Source: Conyzicola nivalis_A (GTDB lineage Bacteria > Actinomycetota > Actinomycetes > Actinomycetales > Microbacteriaceae). Taken from it: a stretch of DNA of 64,000 bases. This document shows positions 1 to 9,366 of this stretch, piece by piece (within the stretch, counting starts at the first letter, position 1; every line of letters begins with the position of its first letter). Where the stretch lies: the NCBI RefSeq assembly GCF_040548875.1, contig NZ_JBEPSJ010000001.1, positions 806,001 through 870,000 on the forward strand, read 5' to 3'. Under the pieces are notes generated by a model. That model was not told the origin of the DNA. It made no database searches and saw nothing but the letters and a program-made list of their open reading frames with translations. A program made the position numbers and the translations under genes.

Positions 1-568
1 CGGCATCGTCCACCCGCTTCCACTGCGAGAGATCGATGCCGTTGTGCACGACCGTCACCTTCTCCTCGTCGAGGAACGGGTAGGAACGCAGGATGTCGCG
101 GCGCATGCCGTGGCTCACCGCGATGACAGTCGCGGCGCTCGCGAACGCCGTGCTCTCGATCCAGCTCGAGACGCGGTAGCCGCCGCCGAGCTGCTCGGCC
201 TTCCACGGTCGCAGCGGCTCGAGACTGTGCGCGGTGACCACGTGCGGGATGCCGTGCAGCATCGAGGCGAGATGGCCGGCGGCGTTGGCGTACCAGGTGT
301 GGGAGTGCACCAGATCGGCGCCCGCGACGTCCTGGGCGATCTGGAGATCGACCCCGAGCGTGGCCAGTGCGGGGTTGGCGTTCTTGAGCTCTGCAGGCAC
401 GAGATACGACGAGACGCCGGTCTCGTCTCTGGCCGCCCCGAAGGCGCGCACACGCACGTCGAGATCGTCGCCCGACGCCCTGAGCGCCTTGACGAGCTCT
501 GCGACGTGCACGCCGGCTCCGCCGTACACCTCCGGTGGATACTCACGTGAAATTAGATCGACTCGCAT
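1..568 (-). CDS. glgA: Glycogen synthase / glycosyltransferase GlgA, N-terminal part (gene runs off the left edge)
   Basis: The reverse strand reads from an ATG at 568 to the window edge without a stop, giving about 189 residues. The N-terminus MRVDLISREYPPEVYGGAG is the ADP-glucose-binding start of actinobacterial GT5/GT4-type glycogen synthases. It is followed by HSHTWYAN and a VTAHSLEPLRPWK segment, both typical of this family. The enzyme is expected to transfer glucose from ADP-glucose to an alpha-1,4-glucan in the cytoplasm. It is divergent from glgC, which makes ADP-glucose, with 45 bases between the two starts. No Shine-Dalgarno sequence is visible; TACCGT (complement of 575-580) lies six bases before the ATG, so the mRNA may be leaderless. 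The C-terminal half is outside the window. In actinobacteria such enzymes may instead make maltose-1-phosphate (GlgM), which cannot be excluded here. Confidence 0.88.
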   Translation of the reverse strand, partial: MRVDLISREYPPEVYGGAGVHVAELVKALRASGDDLDVRVRAFGAARDETGVSSYLVPAELKNANPALATLGVDLQIAQDVAGADLVHSHTWYANAAGHLASMLHGIPHVVTAHSLEPLRPWKAEQLGGGYRVSSWIESTAFASAATVIAVSHGMRRDILRSYPFLDEEKVTVVHNGIDLSQWKRVDDA

Positions 569-574
569 AGTCAG

Positions 575-607
575 ACGGTAGTACAGCCTCGCTCGCTCGC
601 ATACTCT
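575..607. promoter_or_regulatory. Back-to-back -10 elements of glgA (minus) and glgC (plus)
   Basis: TACCGT on the minus strand (575-580) lies six bases before the glgA ATG. TACTCT on the plus strand (602-607) lies six bases before the glgC ATG. Both fit the TANNNT-N6-start layout of leaderless actinobacterial transcripts, and neither gene has a Shine-Dalgarno sequence. No convincing -35 hexamers are visible. Confidence 0.5.
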
Positions 608-613
608 GTAGCC

Positions 614-1855
614 ATGGCGTCGAAGAAGATCTTTGGAATTGTCCTTGCTGGTGGAGAGGGCAAGCGGCTGATGCCGCTCACCGCCGATCGGGCCAAGCCC
701 GCTGTGCCCTTCGGCGGGGGCTACCGCCTGATCGACTTCGCGCTGAGCAACCTCATCAACTCGGGTCTGACCAAGATCGTCGTGCTCACCCAGTACAAGT
801 CGCACAGCCTCGACCGTCACATCTCGCAGACCTGGCGGCTCTCCGGGCTGCTCGACGCCTACGTGGCATCCGTACCCGCCCAGCAGCGTCTCGGCAAGCG
901 CTGGTTCAGCGGATCCGCCGACGCGATCCTGCAGAGCCTGAACCTGCTCCGCGACGAGAAGCCCGACATCGTCGTCGTCGTCGGTGCCGACCACGTCTAC
1001 CGCATGGACTTCAGCCAGATGATCGAGGCGCACATCGAGTCGGGGCGCGGTCTCACCGTCGCCGCGATCCGCCAGCCGCTCAGCCTCGCCGACCAGTTCG
1101 GGGTCATCCAGCTCGACAAGGACGACCCGACCAAGATCGACGCCTTCCTCGAGAAGCCGAAGGACGCGGTCGGCCTCGCCGACTCTCCGAACGAGGTGCT
1201 GGCCTCGATGGGCAACTACATCTTCGACGCCGACATCCTCATCGACGCCGTGCTGCGTGACGGCGAACGGAGCGACTCGAACCACGACATGGGCGGCGAC
1301 ATCGTTCCCGATTTCGTCTCTCGTGGAGCCGCCGGTGTCTACGACCTCAACCAGAACGACGTTCCGGGTTCCACCGACCGCGACCGCTACTACTGGCGCG
1401 ATGTCGGTACGATCGACTCCTTCTTCGAGGCGCACCAGGACCTGATTTCCGCGCTTCCCATCTTCAACCTGTACAACCGCGAATGGCCGATCTTCAGCCA
1501 GCAGCTCAACTCGCCTCCCGCCAAGTTCGTGCGCGACGCGCGCGGCTACCTCGGCACCACGATCGACTCCATCGTCTCGCTGGGCTCCCTGCTCTCCGGC
1601 GCGCACATCGAGCGAAGCGTGCTCGGCCCGTGGACCACGGTCGAGTCGGGCGCCATGGTGGTCGACTCGATCGTGTTCGAACGTGCGAGGATCGAGCCGA
1701 ACTCCGTGGTGCGCCGCGCTATTCTGGACAAGGACGTGGTCATCGAGGCCGGCGCGCACGTGGGCGTCGACGCGGATTCCGACCGCGCGCGTGGCCTCAC
1801 GGTCACCGAGTCCGGCATCACCATCGTGGGCAAGGGCGTTCACGTCTCGCCGTAG
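614..1855 (+). CDS. glgC: Glucose-1-phosphate adenylyltransferase (ADP-glucose pyrophosphorylase)
   Basis: This 413-residue protein has the usual length of bacterial GlgC, which makes ADP-glucose and pyrophosphate from ATP and glucose-1-phosphate, the committed step of glycogen synthesis. The N-terminal nucleotide-binding signature GGEGKRLMPLTADRAKPAVPF is present, followed by YRLIDFALSN, WFSGSADAI, the metal-site stretch GADHVYRMD, and FLEKPKD near residue 190. The last 120 or so residues (SLGSLLSGAHIERSVL and onward) form the left-handed beta-helix regulatory domain. The gene is divergent from glgA and 53 bases upstream of serB. The start has no Shine-Dalgarno sequence but follows a -10-like hexamer by six bases, so it is probably leaderless. 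Confidence 0.96.
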   Translation: MASKKIFGIVLAGGEGKRLMPLTADRAKPAVPFGGGYRLIDFALSNLINSGLTKIVVLTQYKSHSLDRHISQTWRLSGLLDAYVASVPAQQRLGKRWFSGSADAILQSLNLLRDEKPDIVVVVGADHVYRMDFSQMIEAHIESGRGLTVAAIRQPLSLADQFGVIQLDKDDPTKIDAFLEKPKDAVGLADSPNEVLASMGNYIFDADILIDAVLRDGERSDSNHDMGGDIVPDFVSRGAAGVYDLNQNDVPGSTDRDRYYWRDVGTIDSFFEAHQDLISALPIFNLYNREWPIFSQQLNSPPAKFVRDARGYLGTTIDSIVSLGSLLSGAHIERSVLGPWTTVESGAMVVDSIVFERARIEPNSVVRRAILDKDVVIEAGAHVGVDADSDRARGLTVTESGITIVGKGVHVSP

Positions 1856-1908
1856 CTGCCGCCCCGCGCGTAGCTCGACCTAAGCACCAGGAAGGCCGCA
1901 GCGCGCCC

Positions 1909-2547
1909 ATGGCACGGTTTCTCGTAGTTCTCGACGTCGACTCCACCCTCATCGAGAACGAGGTGATCGAGCTCCTCGCCGACGTAGCGGGCACACTCCC
2001 CCGGGTCGCCGAGATCACCCTCAGCGCCATGAACGGCGAGCTCGACTTCGAACAGAGCCTTCGCTCGCGCGTAGCCACCCTGAAGGGACTGCCCGCGAGC
2101 GTCTTCGACGACGTCGCCCCGCGGATCACCGTGACCGCCGGCGTGCCGGAGATGGTCGCAGGCGTGCAGTCGGCCGGCGGAAGGGTCGCCGTCGTCTCCG
2201 GGGGTTTCCACGAGCTGCTCGACCCGGTGGCGGAGGCCCTGGGCCTCGACCATTGGCGCGCGAATCGACTCGAGGTCGTCGACGGGGTGCTGACCGGCGG
2301 CCTGGTCGGTCCGATCATCGACGCGAAGGCGAAGGCAGACACCCTGCGCGAGTGGGCCGACGATTTCGGGATCCCGCTCAGCCAGACCGTCGCCGTCGGC
2401 GACGGCGCCAACGATCTCGAGATGATGGCGATCACCGGCCTCGCCGTCGGATTCGACGCGAAGGCCCCCGTGCGCGACGAGGCGCACGTGCTGATCGACG
2501 TCCGCGACCTCAGCGCGCTGTTGCCGCTGCTGGGGCTGCGCGGCTGA
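1909..2547 (+). CDS. serB: Phosphoserine phosphatase, HAD family
   Basis: The 212-residue product dephosphorylates phosphoserine in the last step of serine synthesis. HAD motif I is DVDSTLIENE (nucleophile Asp near residue 9), motif II is VVSGGF, the motif III Lys lies in DAKAKADTL, and motif IV is AVGDGANDLEMM. The reading frame is open upstream inside glgC, but the ATG at 1909 gives the standard SerB N-terminus (MARFLVVLDVDSTL) and is preceded by AGGAAGG. It lacks the N-terminal ACT domains of mycobacterial SerB2, so it is the short form. It follows glgC in the same direction and converges on fabG. Confidence 0.9.
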   Translation: MARFLVVLDVDSTLIENEVIELLADVAGTLPRVAEITLSAMNGELDFEQSLRSRVATLKGLPASVFDDVAPRITVTAGVPEMVAGVQSAGGRVAVVSGGFHELLDPVAEALGLDHWRANRLEVVDGVLTGGLVGPIIDAKAKADTLREWADDFGIPLSQTVAVGDGANDLEMMAITGLAVGFDAKAPVRDEAHVLIDVRDLSALLPLLGLRG

Positions 2548-2602
2548 TTCCGACGGGGTCGGTCGGAGCCGGGCCCGGTCAGAAGGCTCGATCAGGGGCG
2601 GG

Positions 2603-3325
2603 TCAGTGGCCCATGCCGAGACCGCCGTCGACGGGGATGACCGCGCCGGAGATGTAGGCGGCGTCGTCGCTCGCGAGCCAGGCGATGACCTTCGCGACCT
2701 CGTCCGTCGTGGCGAAGCGACCGGCCGGGATCGACTTGCGATACTCGGCCTGCGTCGCCTCGGGGAGCACCGCCGTCATCTCGGTCTCGATGAAGCCGGG
2801 GGCGACCACGTTGGCGGTGATGCCGCGCGAGCCGAGCTCGCGGGTCACGGATCGGGCGAGACCGACGAGCCCGCTCTTGGATGCGGCGTAGTTGATCTGT
2901 CCGGCCGAGCCGAGCAGGCCGACCACGCTCGAGACGAGGATGATCCGGCCGAAACGCGCCTTCATCATGCCCTTCGACGCGCGCTTGACCACGCGGAAGG
3001 CTCCGGTGAGGTTGGTGTCGACGACGTCGGTGAAGTCCTCCTCGGTCATGCGCATGAGAAGCAGGTCGCGCGTGATGCCGGCGTTGGCCACGAGAACCTC
3101 GACGGGGCCGTACGCGGCCTCCACCTCGGTGAACGCCGCGTCGATGCTCGCCGCGTCCGTGACATCCGCACGCACCGTCAGCGTGCCCTCCGGTCCCTGC
3201 CCAGACCGCGCCGTCACGGCCACGCGGTGCCCCTGGGCGACGAACTCCTCCGCGATAGCGAGACCGATTCCCCGGTTGCCTCCCGTGATCAGAACGGTAC
3301 GGGGATTCGGTGCGCTAAAAGTCAT
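2603..3325 (-). CDS. fabG: 3-oxoacyl-ACP reductase-like short-chain dehydrogenase (FabG family)
   Basis: This 240-residue classical SDR has the cofactor motif TGGNRGIG near residue 13, the NAG motif in LVANAGI, the catalytic Ser in ILVSSVVG and the YAASK active-site pair. The C-terminus IPVDGGLGMGH is typical of actinobacterial FabG. It is expected to reduce 3-oxoacyl-ACP with NADPH in fatty acid elongation. The frame stays open upstream to 3718, but the ATG at 3325 (MTFSAPNPRTVLITGG) gives the family length. TAGGCT (complement of 3333-3338) lies seven bases before this ATG, so the transcript is probably leaderless. A role on another carbonyl substrate is possible, because no fatty acid synthesis genes are adjacent. 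Confidence 0.85.
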   Translation of the reverse strand: MTFSAPNPRTVLITGGNRGIGLAIAEEFVAQGHRVAVTARSGQGPEGTLTVRADVTDAASIDAAFTEVEAAYGPVEVLVANAGITRDLLLMRMTEEDFTDVVDTNLTGAFRVVKRASKGMMKARFGRIILVSSVVGLLGSAGQINYAASKSGLVGLARSVTRELGSRGITANVVAPGFIETEMTAVLPEATQAEYRKSIPAGRFATTDEVAKVIAWLASDDAAYISGAVIPVDGGLGMGH

Positions 3326-3403
3326 GGGGACCAGCCTACTGTCAGCGGAGAAAAGACTTAAGCTTGATGGAGCGGGGCCAAGCGGCCCCTGAGAGCCCAG
3401 GAC

Positions 3404-3751
3404 ATGAAGACCCAGCAGTCCATCACTTCGCTCCCGGTGTCGCCTGCCGACGACCGGCGGAAGCGCATGATCCAGTACACGATCGCGATGACGATCCGGG
3501 TCATCTGCGTGCTGCTGCTGTTCGTCGTACAGGGCTGGTGGCTGCTCGTGGTGGGGATCGGCGCGATCGTGCTGCCCTATGTCGCCGTCGTCCTCGCGAA
3601 CAACGTCTCGGGGGGAGCGCCCAGCGTGGTCGAGCGTCCCGGCGGACTGGTGCCGCTCGTCGACCCGCGCGCGCCGCAGCAGTGGCAGTCGGAGCAGTGG
3701 AGACCAGAGCAACCGCAACCGCCACGATCCGCACCGGAGAACGACGCGTGA
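3404..3751 (+). CDS. DUF3099 family small membrane protein
   Basis: The 115-residue protein has a short charged N-terminus and two adjacent hydrophobic segments at about residues 25-43 and 45-63 (TIAMTIRVICVLLLF and WWLLVVGIGAIVLPY). A Pro/Gln-rich cytoplasmic tail follows. This matches the actinobacterial DUF3099 family, whose function is unknown. It opens a tight run of three genes: its TGA overlaps the GTG of the next gene by four bases, and that gene overlaps the SURF1-like gene in the same way. This suggests a membrane or respiratory context, but no role can be assigned. Confidence 0.8.
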   Translation: MKTQQSITSLPVSPADDRRKRMIQYTIAMTIRVICVLLLFVVQGWWLLVVGIGAIVLPYVAVVLANNVSGGAPSVVERPGGLVPLVDPRAPQQWQSEQWRPEQPQPPRSAPENDA

Positions 3752-3981
3752 TCGGCGGTGCGATCGACGACCTGCGCTGCTCCAAGGCGGGTTGTCGTGC
3801 TGACGCGGCGTGGAACGTCAACTGGCGCAATCCGCGCATCCACACGCCTGACCGGGTCAAGGTGTGGCTGGCCTGCGACGAGCACCGCGGGTTTCTGCAC
3901 GACTATCTCGCGACCCGCGGCTTTCCCGTCGTGACGACGCCGCTGGGCACCACCGTCAGCCGGGTCGAGGAGAACGCGTGA
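3748..3981 (+). CDS. Small hypothetical protein with conserved Cys/His/Trp residues
   Basis: The start is a GTG overlapping the upstream stop (GTGA), giving 77 residues. The sequence has CSKAGC, two Trp-rich stretches (AAWNVNWRNPRIHTPDR and VKVWLACDEHRGFLHDYL) and four potential metal ligands in C..C and C..H positions. It could therefore be a small zinc-binding protein. I recognise the type as a conserved Microbacteriaceae hypothetical but cannot give it a function. It is translationally coupled at both ends, to the DUF3099 gene before it and to the SURF1-like gene after it, so it may act with them. Confidence 0.75.
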   Translation: MIGGAIDDLRCSKAGCRADAAWNVNWRNPRIHTPDRVKVWLACDEHRGFLHDYLATRGFPVVTTPLGTTVSRVEENA

Positions 3982-4820
3982 ACGGCTGGAGCTTCGCATT
4001 CACCTGGCACTGGGCCCGCTACCTCGCCCTCGCCGTCGTCTTCGCGCTCGTCTGCGTCGGCCTCTGCCTGTGGCAGCTCGACCGCCGCGACACCGCACTC
4101 GTCGAGCTCGGTCGAATCGACAATAACTACTCGGCCGAACCCGTGCCGCTCGCCGACGTGCTCGGCGACCTGGATGCGTTCTCGCCCGACCAGAAGTGGA
4201 CGCCGGTGACGATTACCGGAACCTACCTCTCCGACGAGGAGCTGCTCGTGCGCAACCGCCCGTACAACAGCGGGCCCGGCTTCGAAGTGCTCACGCCCCT
4301 GCTCCTCGCCGACGGCAGCGTGTTCATCGTCGACCGCGGCGGACTGCCCACCGGCAGGCTCCAGGACTCCCCCGATGAGATCCCGGCGGCCCCCTCGGGC
4401 GAGGTGACGGTCACCGCGCGGCTCAAGCCGGGCGAGCCGACGCTGCCCGGACGATCGGCGCCCGCCGGGCAGATCGCATCGATCCAGCTCGACGACATCG
4501 CAGACCGGCTCGACCGGCCCACGTTCACGGGCGCGTACGGGCTGATGATGAGCGAGGATCCCGCCCCGGCCGAGCGTCCTCTCGCGGCGGCGAAGCCGGT
4601 GCGAGACGAGGGCCCGCACCTCTCCTACGCGTTCCAGTGGCTCGTGTTCGCGCTCTTCGGGTTCTTCGGCCTCGGCTACGGCCTCCGCCAGGAGTACCGT
4701 CGCGTGAACGAGGAAGACCCCGACGAGATCGAGCGCGCCGAGGCCCGTCGCGCCAAGGACGCCACGCGAGCACGCACCGACGCCGAGATCGAAGACGAGC
4801 TGATCGACGCCGGGCGCTGA
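3978..4820 (+). CDS. SURF1 family cytochrome oxidase biogenesis protein
   Basis: The GTG at 3978 overlaps the upstream stop (GTGA) and gives 280 residues. An N-terminal membrane helix (about residues 11-31, YLALAVVFALVCVGLCLWQL) is followed by the SURF1 signature WQLDRR, a periplasmic domain with TGTYL and VDRGGLPTG, and a second helix at about 220-238 (FQWLVFALFGFFGLGYG). The tail is acidic and cytoplasmic. SURF1 proteins help insert haem into haem-copper oxidases. This fits the haem A/O synthases at 18884-20852, although they are 14 kb away. The gene is the last of a three-gene coupled operon and converges on the ABC-F gene with 28 bases between the stops. Confidence 0.87.
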   Translation: MNGWSFAFTWHWARYLALAVVFALVCVGLCLWQLDRRDTALVELGRIDNNYSAEPVPLADVLGDLDAFSPDQKWTPVTITGTYLSDEELLVRNRPYNSGPGFEVLTPLLLADGSVFIVDRGGLPTGRLQDSPDEIPAAPSGEVTVTARLKPGEPTLPGRSAPAGQIASIQLDDIADRLDRPTFTGAYGLMMSEDPAPAERPLAAAKPVRDEGPHLSYAFQWLVFALFGFFGLGYGLRQEYRRVNEEDPDEIERAEARRAKDATRARTDAEIEDELIDAGR

Positions 4821-4848
4821 CCCGTGCCGGTCCCTCAGGTCGGATCGA

Positions 4849-6453
<1,605 letters not shown>

Positions 6454-6470
6454 AGTCCAATTGTTTAGGC

Positions 6471-6485
6471 GTGTTTCGACAACAC
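6471..6485. promoter_or_regulatory. Inverted repeat GTGTT-N5-AACAC upstream of bioY and the ABC-F gene
   Basis: A 15-bp element with perfect 5-bp arms and a 5-bp spacer lies in the divergent region, 18 bases upstream of the ABC-F start and about 100 bases upstream of bioY. Its size and place fit a dimeric repressor site, for example a biotin regulator, but it does not match a consensus I can name. Confidence 0.25.
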
Positions 6486-6587
6486 AGAAGAAGGGGGTGA
6501 GACAGATAGTCTACTTGTGCAGACCGTAAAGCTTTCTGCCCATGCACAATGGGCGCGGCACCCAGAACAGCACACCAAGGAGCGTTC

Positions 6588-7196
6588 ATGACGACACTGA
6601 CCCTGGCCACCGGCCGCCCGACCCTCGCGGACCGCCTGTTCAGCCGCAGCCTGGCCACGGACGCCGTGATGATCGCCGCCGGCGCGGGACTCACCGCGAT
6701 CGCGGCCCAGGTCGTCGTTCCGCTCTACCCGGTGCCGATCACCGGCCAGACCGCGGCCGTGCTCATCGTCGGTGGAGCGCTCGGTGCGACCCGCGGTGCC
6801 CTGGCCATGGCCCTGTACGCGGTGCTCGGCCTCTTCCTGCCGGTCTACAGTGAGGGCGCGCAGGGCATCGGCGTCATCCTCGGACCGACCGGCGGCTACA
6901 TCGTCGGGTTCATCTTCGCCGCAGCGCTCACCGGCTACCTCGCCGAGCGCAAGTGGGACCACAAGATCTTCGGCGGCATCGCGGCGTTCCTCGCCGGCAC
7001 CGTCGTCACCTTCGTGTTCGGCATGACCTGGCTGTCGATCGCCCTCGGACTGGACCTCGAGGCCACTCTCCAGGGCGGCCTGTACCCGTTCATCGTCGGC
7101 GGCATCATCAAGGCCGTCTTCGCCGCTTCGGTGATGCGCGTTATCTGGCTCGCCGTCCACCGTTCCGACGAGCGCAAGGCGAACGAAGCCGTCTGA
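6588..7196 (+). CDS. bioY: Biotin transporter substrate-binding component BioY (ECF S-component)
   Basis: The protein has 202 residues from the ATG at 6588, which follows AAGGAG with five bases of spacing; an in-frame ATG at 6549 lacks such a site. It is strongly hydrophobic with about six membrane helices. BioY hallmarks are PLYPVPITGQT near residue 45, GATRGALAM, LPVYSEGAQGIGVILGPTGGYIVGF and YPFIVGGIIKAV. BioY captures biotin in the membrane, alone or with an energy-coupling module. No EcfA or EcfT gene and no biotin synthesis gene is nearby, so it probably works alone or with a shared module encoded elsewhere. A hairpin follows the gene. Confidence 0.92.
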   Translation: MTTLTLATGRPTLADRLFSRSLATDAVMIAAGAGLTAIAAQVVVPLYPVPITGQTAAVLIVGGALGATRGALAMALYAVLGLFLPVYSEGAQGIGVILGPTGGYIVGFIFAAALTGYLAERKWDHKIFGGIAAFLAGTVVTFVFGMTWLSIALGLDLEATLQGGLYPFIVGGIIKAVFAASVMRVIWLAVHRSDERKANEAV

Positions 7197-7217
7197 GGCT
7201 CGTTCGCTCGGCACCTC

Positions 7218-7250
7218 GGAAGGCCCTCACCGGTTTGGTGGGGGCCTTCC
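7218..7250 (+). terminator. Hairpin downstream of bioY
   Basis: GGAAGGCCCTCACC pairs with GGTGGGGGCCTTCC around a short GGTTT loop, with one G-T wobble. There is no T-run after it, so termination may be inefficient. It lies 22 bases after the bioY stop. Confidence 0.6.
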
Positions 7251-7281
7251 GCTCCATCATCAGGCTCCGGGAGGATCCGTC

Positions 7282-8265
7282 GTGGCACCTAAGACCACCA
7301 GCCCGTGGCGGATCGATCGCAAGGGCGTCATAGCCATAGTCGTCGCCGCGGTTCTCCTGCTCGTCGCCGGTGGCTCGTGGTTCGTGAACAGCGTGCAGCC
7401 AGCCTCGAGTACCGACGACAACCCCCTGGGCGGTGGGAGGTTCTATGTGAACCCCGACTCGTCCGCGGTGCGAGCGGCAGCCTCTGCGAGCGGCGACAGC
7501 GCGGGCCCGATCCAGGAGCTGGCGGCAACGCCGCAGGCGATCTGGCTCGTTCCCGAGGAACACCCCGCCGCGTCGATCACCGCGTACGTGCGGGGCGTCG
7601 TCGCGGATGCCGCGGCGACGGACACGGTCGCCACCTTCGTCGTCTACGGCATTCCCGAACGCGACTGCGGCAATCAGTCGGCCGGCGGGCTCAGCGCCGA
7701 GGAGTATCCGCTCTGGATCTCCGCGATCGCGGAGGGGCTCGGCACCGAGACGAGCGCGGTGGTGCTCGAACCCGACTCACTCGCCCTGGCGAACGAGTGC
7801 GGCAACATCGACTCGCGCATCGTCACCACCCAGGATGCGATCGACCGCCTCTCCGACTCGGGCGCGGTCGTCTACCTCGACGGAGGGCATTCGAACTGGC
7901 ACCCCGCGGCCGAGACGGCCGACATCCTGAAGCGCGCCGGCGTCGACCGGGTGCGTGGTTTCGCCACCAACGTGTCCAACTACAACACCACCGCCGACGA
8001 GGTCGCGTACGCCGAAAAGGTCAGCGCTCTCACCGGCGATGCGCACTTCGTGGTCGACACCGGGCGCAACGGCAACGGGTCGAACGGCGAATGGTGCAAT
8101 CCGTCCGGCCGGGCCGTCGGCGACGTGCCCGCGGCATCCGATGACGGACACCACGACGCCGACCTCTGGATCAAGACGCCGGGCGAGAGCGACGGCGAGT
8201 GCAACGGAGGACCACCGGCCGGCGAATGGTGGAACGCCGGTGCGCTCGACCTCGTGCGCGACTGA
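7282..8265 (+). CDS. Glycoside hydrolase family 6 (endoglucanase/cellobiohydrolase type), membrane-anchored
   Basis: The 327-residue protein starts at a GTG preceded by GGGAGGA. A short basic N-terminus and one hydrophobic helix (about residues 15-36, GVIAIVVAAVLLLVAGGSWFV) suggest an uncleaved anchor or signal peptide, with the catalytic domain outside. GH6 motifs appear in order: IPERDCGNQSAGG (general acid Asp in RDC), VVLEPDSLALAN, VYLDGGHSNWH, ATNVSNYN, FVVDTGRNGNG, WCNPSGRAVG and WIKTPGESDG. The family cleaves beta-1,4-glucan with inversion. No cellulose-binding module is present, which is unlike secreted cellulases of plant-biomass degraders. It sits next to a response regulator and a processive-type glycosyltransferase, so a role in trimming a self-made glucan (as CslZ/BcsZ do) is a fair inference. 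Confidence 0.9.
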   Translation: MAPKTTSPWRIDRKGVIAIVVAAVLLLVAGGSWFVNSVQPASSTDDNPLGGGRFYVNPDSSAVRAAASASGDSAGPIQELAATPQAIWLVPEEHPAASITAYVRGVVADAAATDTVATFVVYGIPERDCGNQSAGGLSAEEYPLWISAIAEGLGTETSAVVLEPDSLALANECGNIDSRIVTTQDAIDRLSDSGAVVYLDGGHSNWHPAAETADILKRAGVDRVRGFATNVSNYNTTADEVAYAEKVSALTGDAHFVVDTGRNGNGSNGEWCNPSGRAVGDVPAASDDGHHDADLWIKTPGESDGECNGGPPAGEWWNAGALDLVRD

Positions 8266-8309
8266 CGCGCCGGTGCAGAGTAAACGAAAAGTATTTCGTT
8301 TCGCGTTGA

Positions 8310-8315
8310 TACCAT
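8310..8315 (+). promoter_or_regulatory. -10 element (TACCAT) of the response regulator gene
   Basis: TACCAT ends six bases before the ATG at 8322. No Shine-Dalgarno sequence is visible, so the transcript is probably leaderless. Confidence 0.5.
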
Positions 8316-8321
8316 CGGCAA

Positions 8322-9296
8322 ATGGAAAGCGCATCAAGTCCACGGTTCGCCGTTGTCATCGACGATGACGCAGACATCAGGCAGCTGCTGGTCGATGTGC
8401 TCACTCAGGCGGGCTTCCACGCGATACCCACCGCGAACGGTCTCGACGGCGTAGCCGCGGTGCGGCAGTTCGACCCGCTCGTGACCACGCTCGACGTCAA
8501 CATGCCCGGGATGGACGGTTTCGAGACGGCGAAGCGCATTCGCGCCTTCAGCTCGACGTACATCGTGATGCTCACCGCACTCGAAGACGAGATCGACACC
8601 CTGCAGGGGCTCGAGTCGGGGGCCGACGACTACCTCGTCAAGCCGTTCCGCCCCCGGGTGCTGCGCGCTCGCATCGACGCGATGCTGCGCCGGCCGCGAG
8701 TCGGCGGCGGCCCGGCCGCTCTCCCTCCCGTGGCCCACCCCTCTGCAGTTATGCCCCCGGCGGCCCTGCCGGCCGCCGCTCCCGTCGTCCCCCTGCAGGC
8801 GCCGTCGGCCGCGGCTTCTCCCGCTCCGGCCTCCCAGCCCCGCCACGCCGCTCCCCCGGCATTCGCGGGCAGCCAGGAGCCGGTGCCGCAGGGCGCCTTC
8901 CAAGCGGTACCGGTGACCCCGACAGCCGCACCCGCGGCATCCGCCCCGCCCGCCGATCAGTCCGGGTGGCTCGAGCACAACGGGCTCTGGCTGAACATCG
9001 AGACCCGCGTCGTACGTCTCCGCGGCGGTGAACTCGAACTCACGCGAAGCGAATTCGACCTGCTCGCGGCGCTGCTGCAGTCGAACCGCCGGGTGCGCAC
9101 GAAGCCGGATCTGGCCCTGCTGCTCCGCGGCGAGAGCTATGTCACCAGCTATCTGGTGAGCGAGGCCGACAAGCGCGCCATCGAGGTGCACATGGGAAAC
9201 CTGCGCAAGAAGCTGTCGGAGAACGTCAACGCACCGCGCTGGATCGAGACGGTGCGTGGCGTCGGATACCGACTGACGGCGCCCGACAGCGAGTAG
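8322..9296 (+). CDS. OmpR/PhoB-type response regulator with an unusually long Pro/Ala linker
   Basis: The 324-residue protein has a receiver domain (about residues 8-122) with acidic triad DDD at 14-16, phospho-acceptor Asp58 in TLDVNMPG and conserved Lys in LVKPF. A C-terminal winged-helix DNA-binding domain (about 220-322) carries ELTRSEFDLLAALL and the recognition/wing part VHMGNLRKKL and VRGVGYRL. Between them is about 95 residues of Pro/Ala-rich, low-complexity sequence, whereas OmpR linkers are usually 5-20 residues. No kinase is adjacent; the nearest one is encoded at 12790-14433 on the other strand. The gene lies between a GH6 glucanase and a glycosyltransferase, so these are plausible targets. 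It converges on the glycosyltransferase gene. Confidence 0.9.
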   Translation: MESASSPRFAVVIDDDADIRQLLVDVLTQAGFHAIPTANGLDGVAAVRQFDPLVTTLDVNMPGMDGFETAKRIRAFSSTYIVMLTALEDEIDTLQGLESGADDYLVKPFRPRVLRARIDAMLRRPRVGGGPAALPPVAHPSAVMPPAALPAAAPVVPLQAPSAAASPAPASQPRHAAPPAFAGSQEPVPQGAFQAVPVTPTAAPAASAPPADQSGWLEHNGLWLNIETRVVRLRGGELELTRSEFDLLAALLQSNRRVRTKPDLALLLRGESYVTSYLVSEADKRAIEVHMGNLRKKLSENVNAPRWIETVRGVGYRLTAPDSE

Positions 9297-9300
9297 CTGC

Positions 9301-9346
9301 CGGACGCCGCGGGGGTGTCTGTCCGGGTCAGAGACTCGGGCGTCCG
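9301..9346. terminator. Possible bidirectional terminator between the response regulator and glycosyltransferase genes
   Basis: CGGACGCC (9301-9308) and GGCGTCCG (9339-9346) form a perfect 8-bp inverted repeat with a 30-base loop between two convergent stops. The loop is long and there is no T-run, so this is tentative. Confidence 0.3.
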
Positions 9347-9366
9347 TTCGGGTCGGACTTCTTCTC

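Noticed and set aside
2569..2578. CCGGGCCCGG palindrome between serB and fabG as a terminator
   Set aside because: The palindrome is only 10 bp with no loop, so it cannot form a useful hairpin; chance is likely in GC-rich DNA.
6549..6587. Earlier in-frame ATG of bioY
   Set aside because: It lacks a ribosome site, while the ATG at 6588 has AAGGAG at ideal distance and gives the usual BioY N-terminus.
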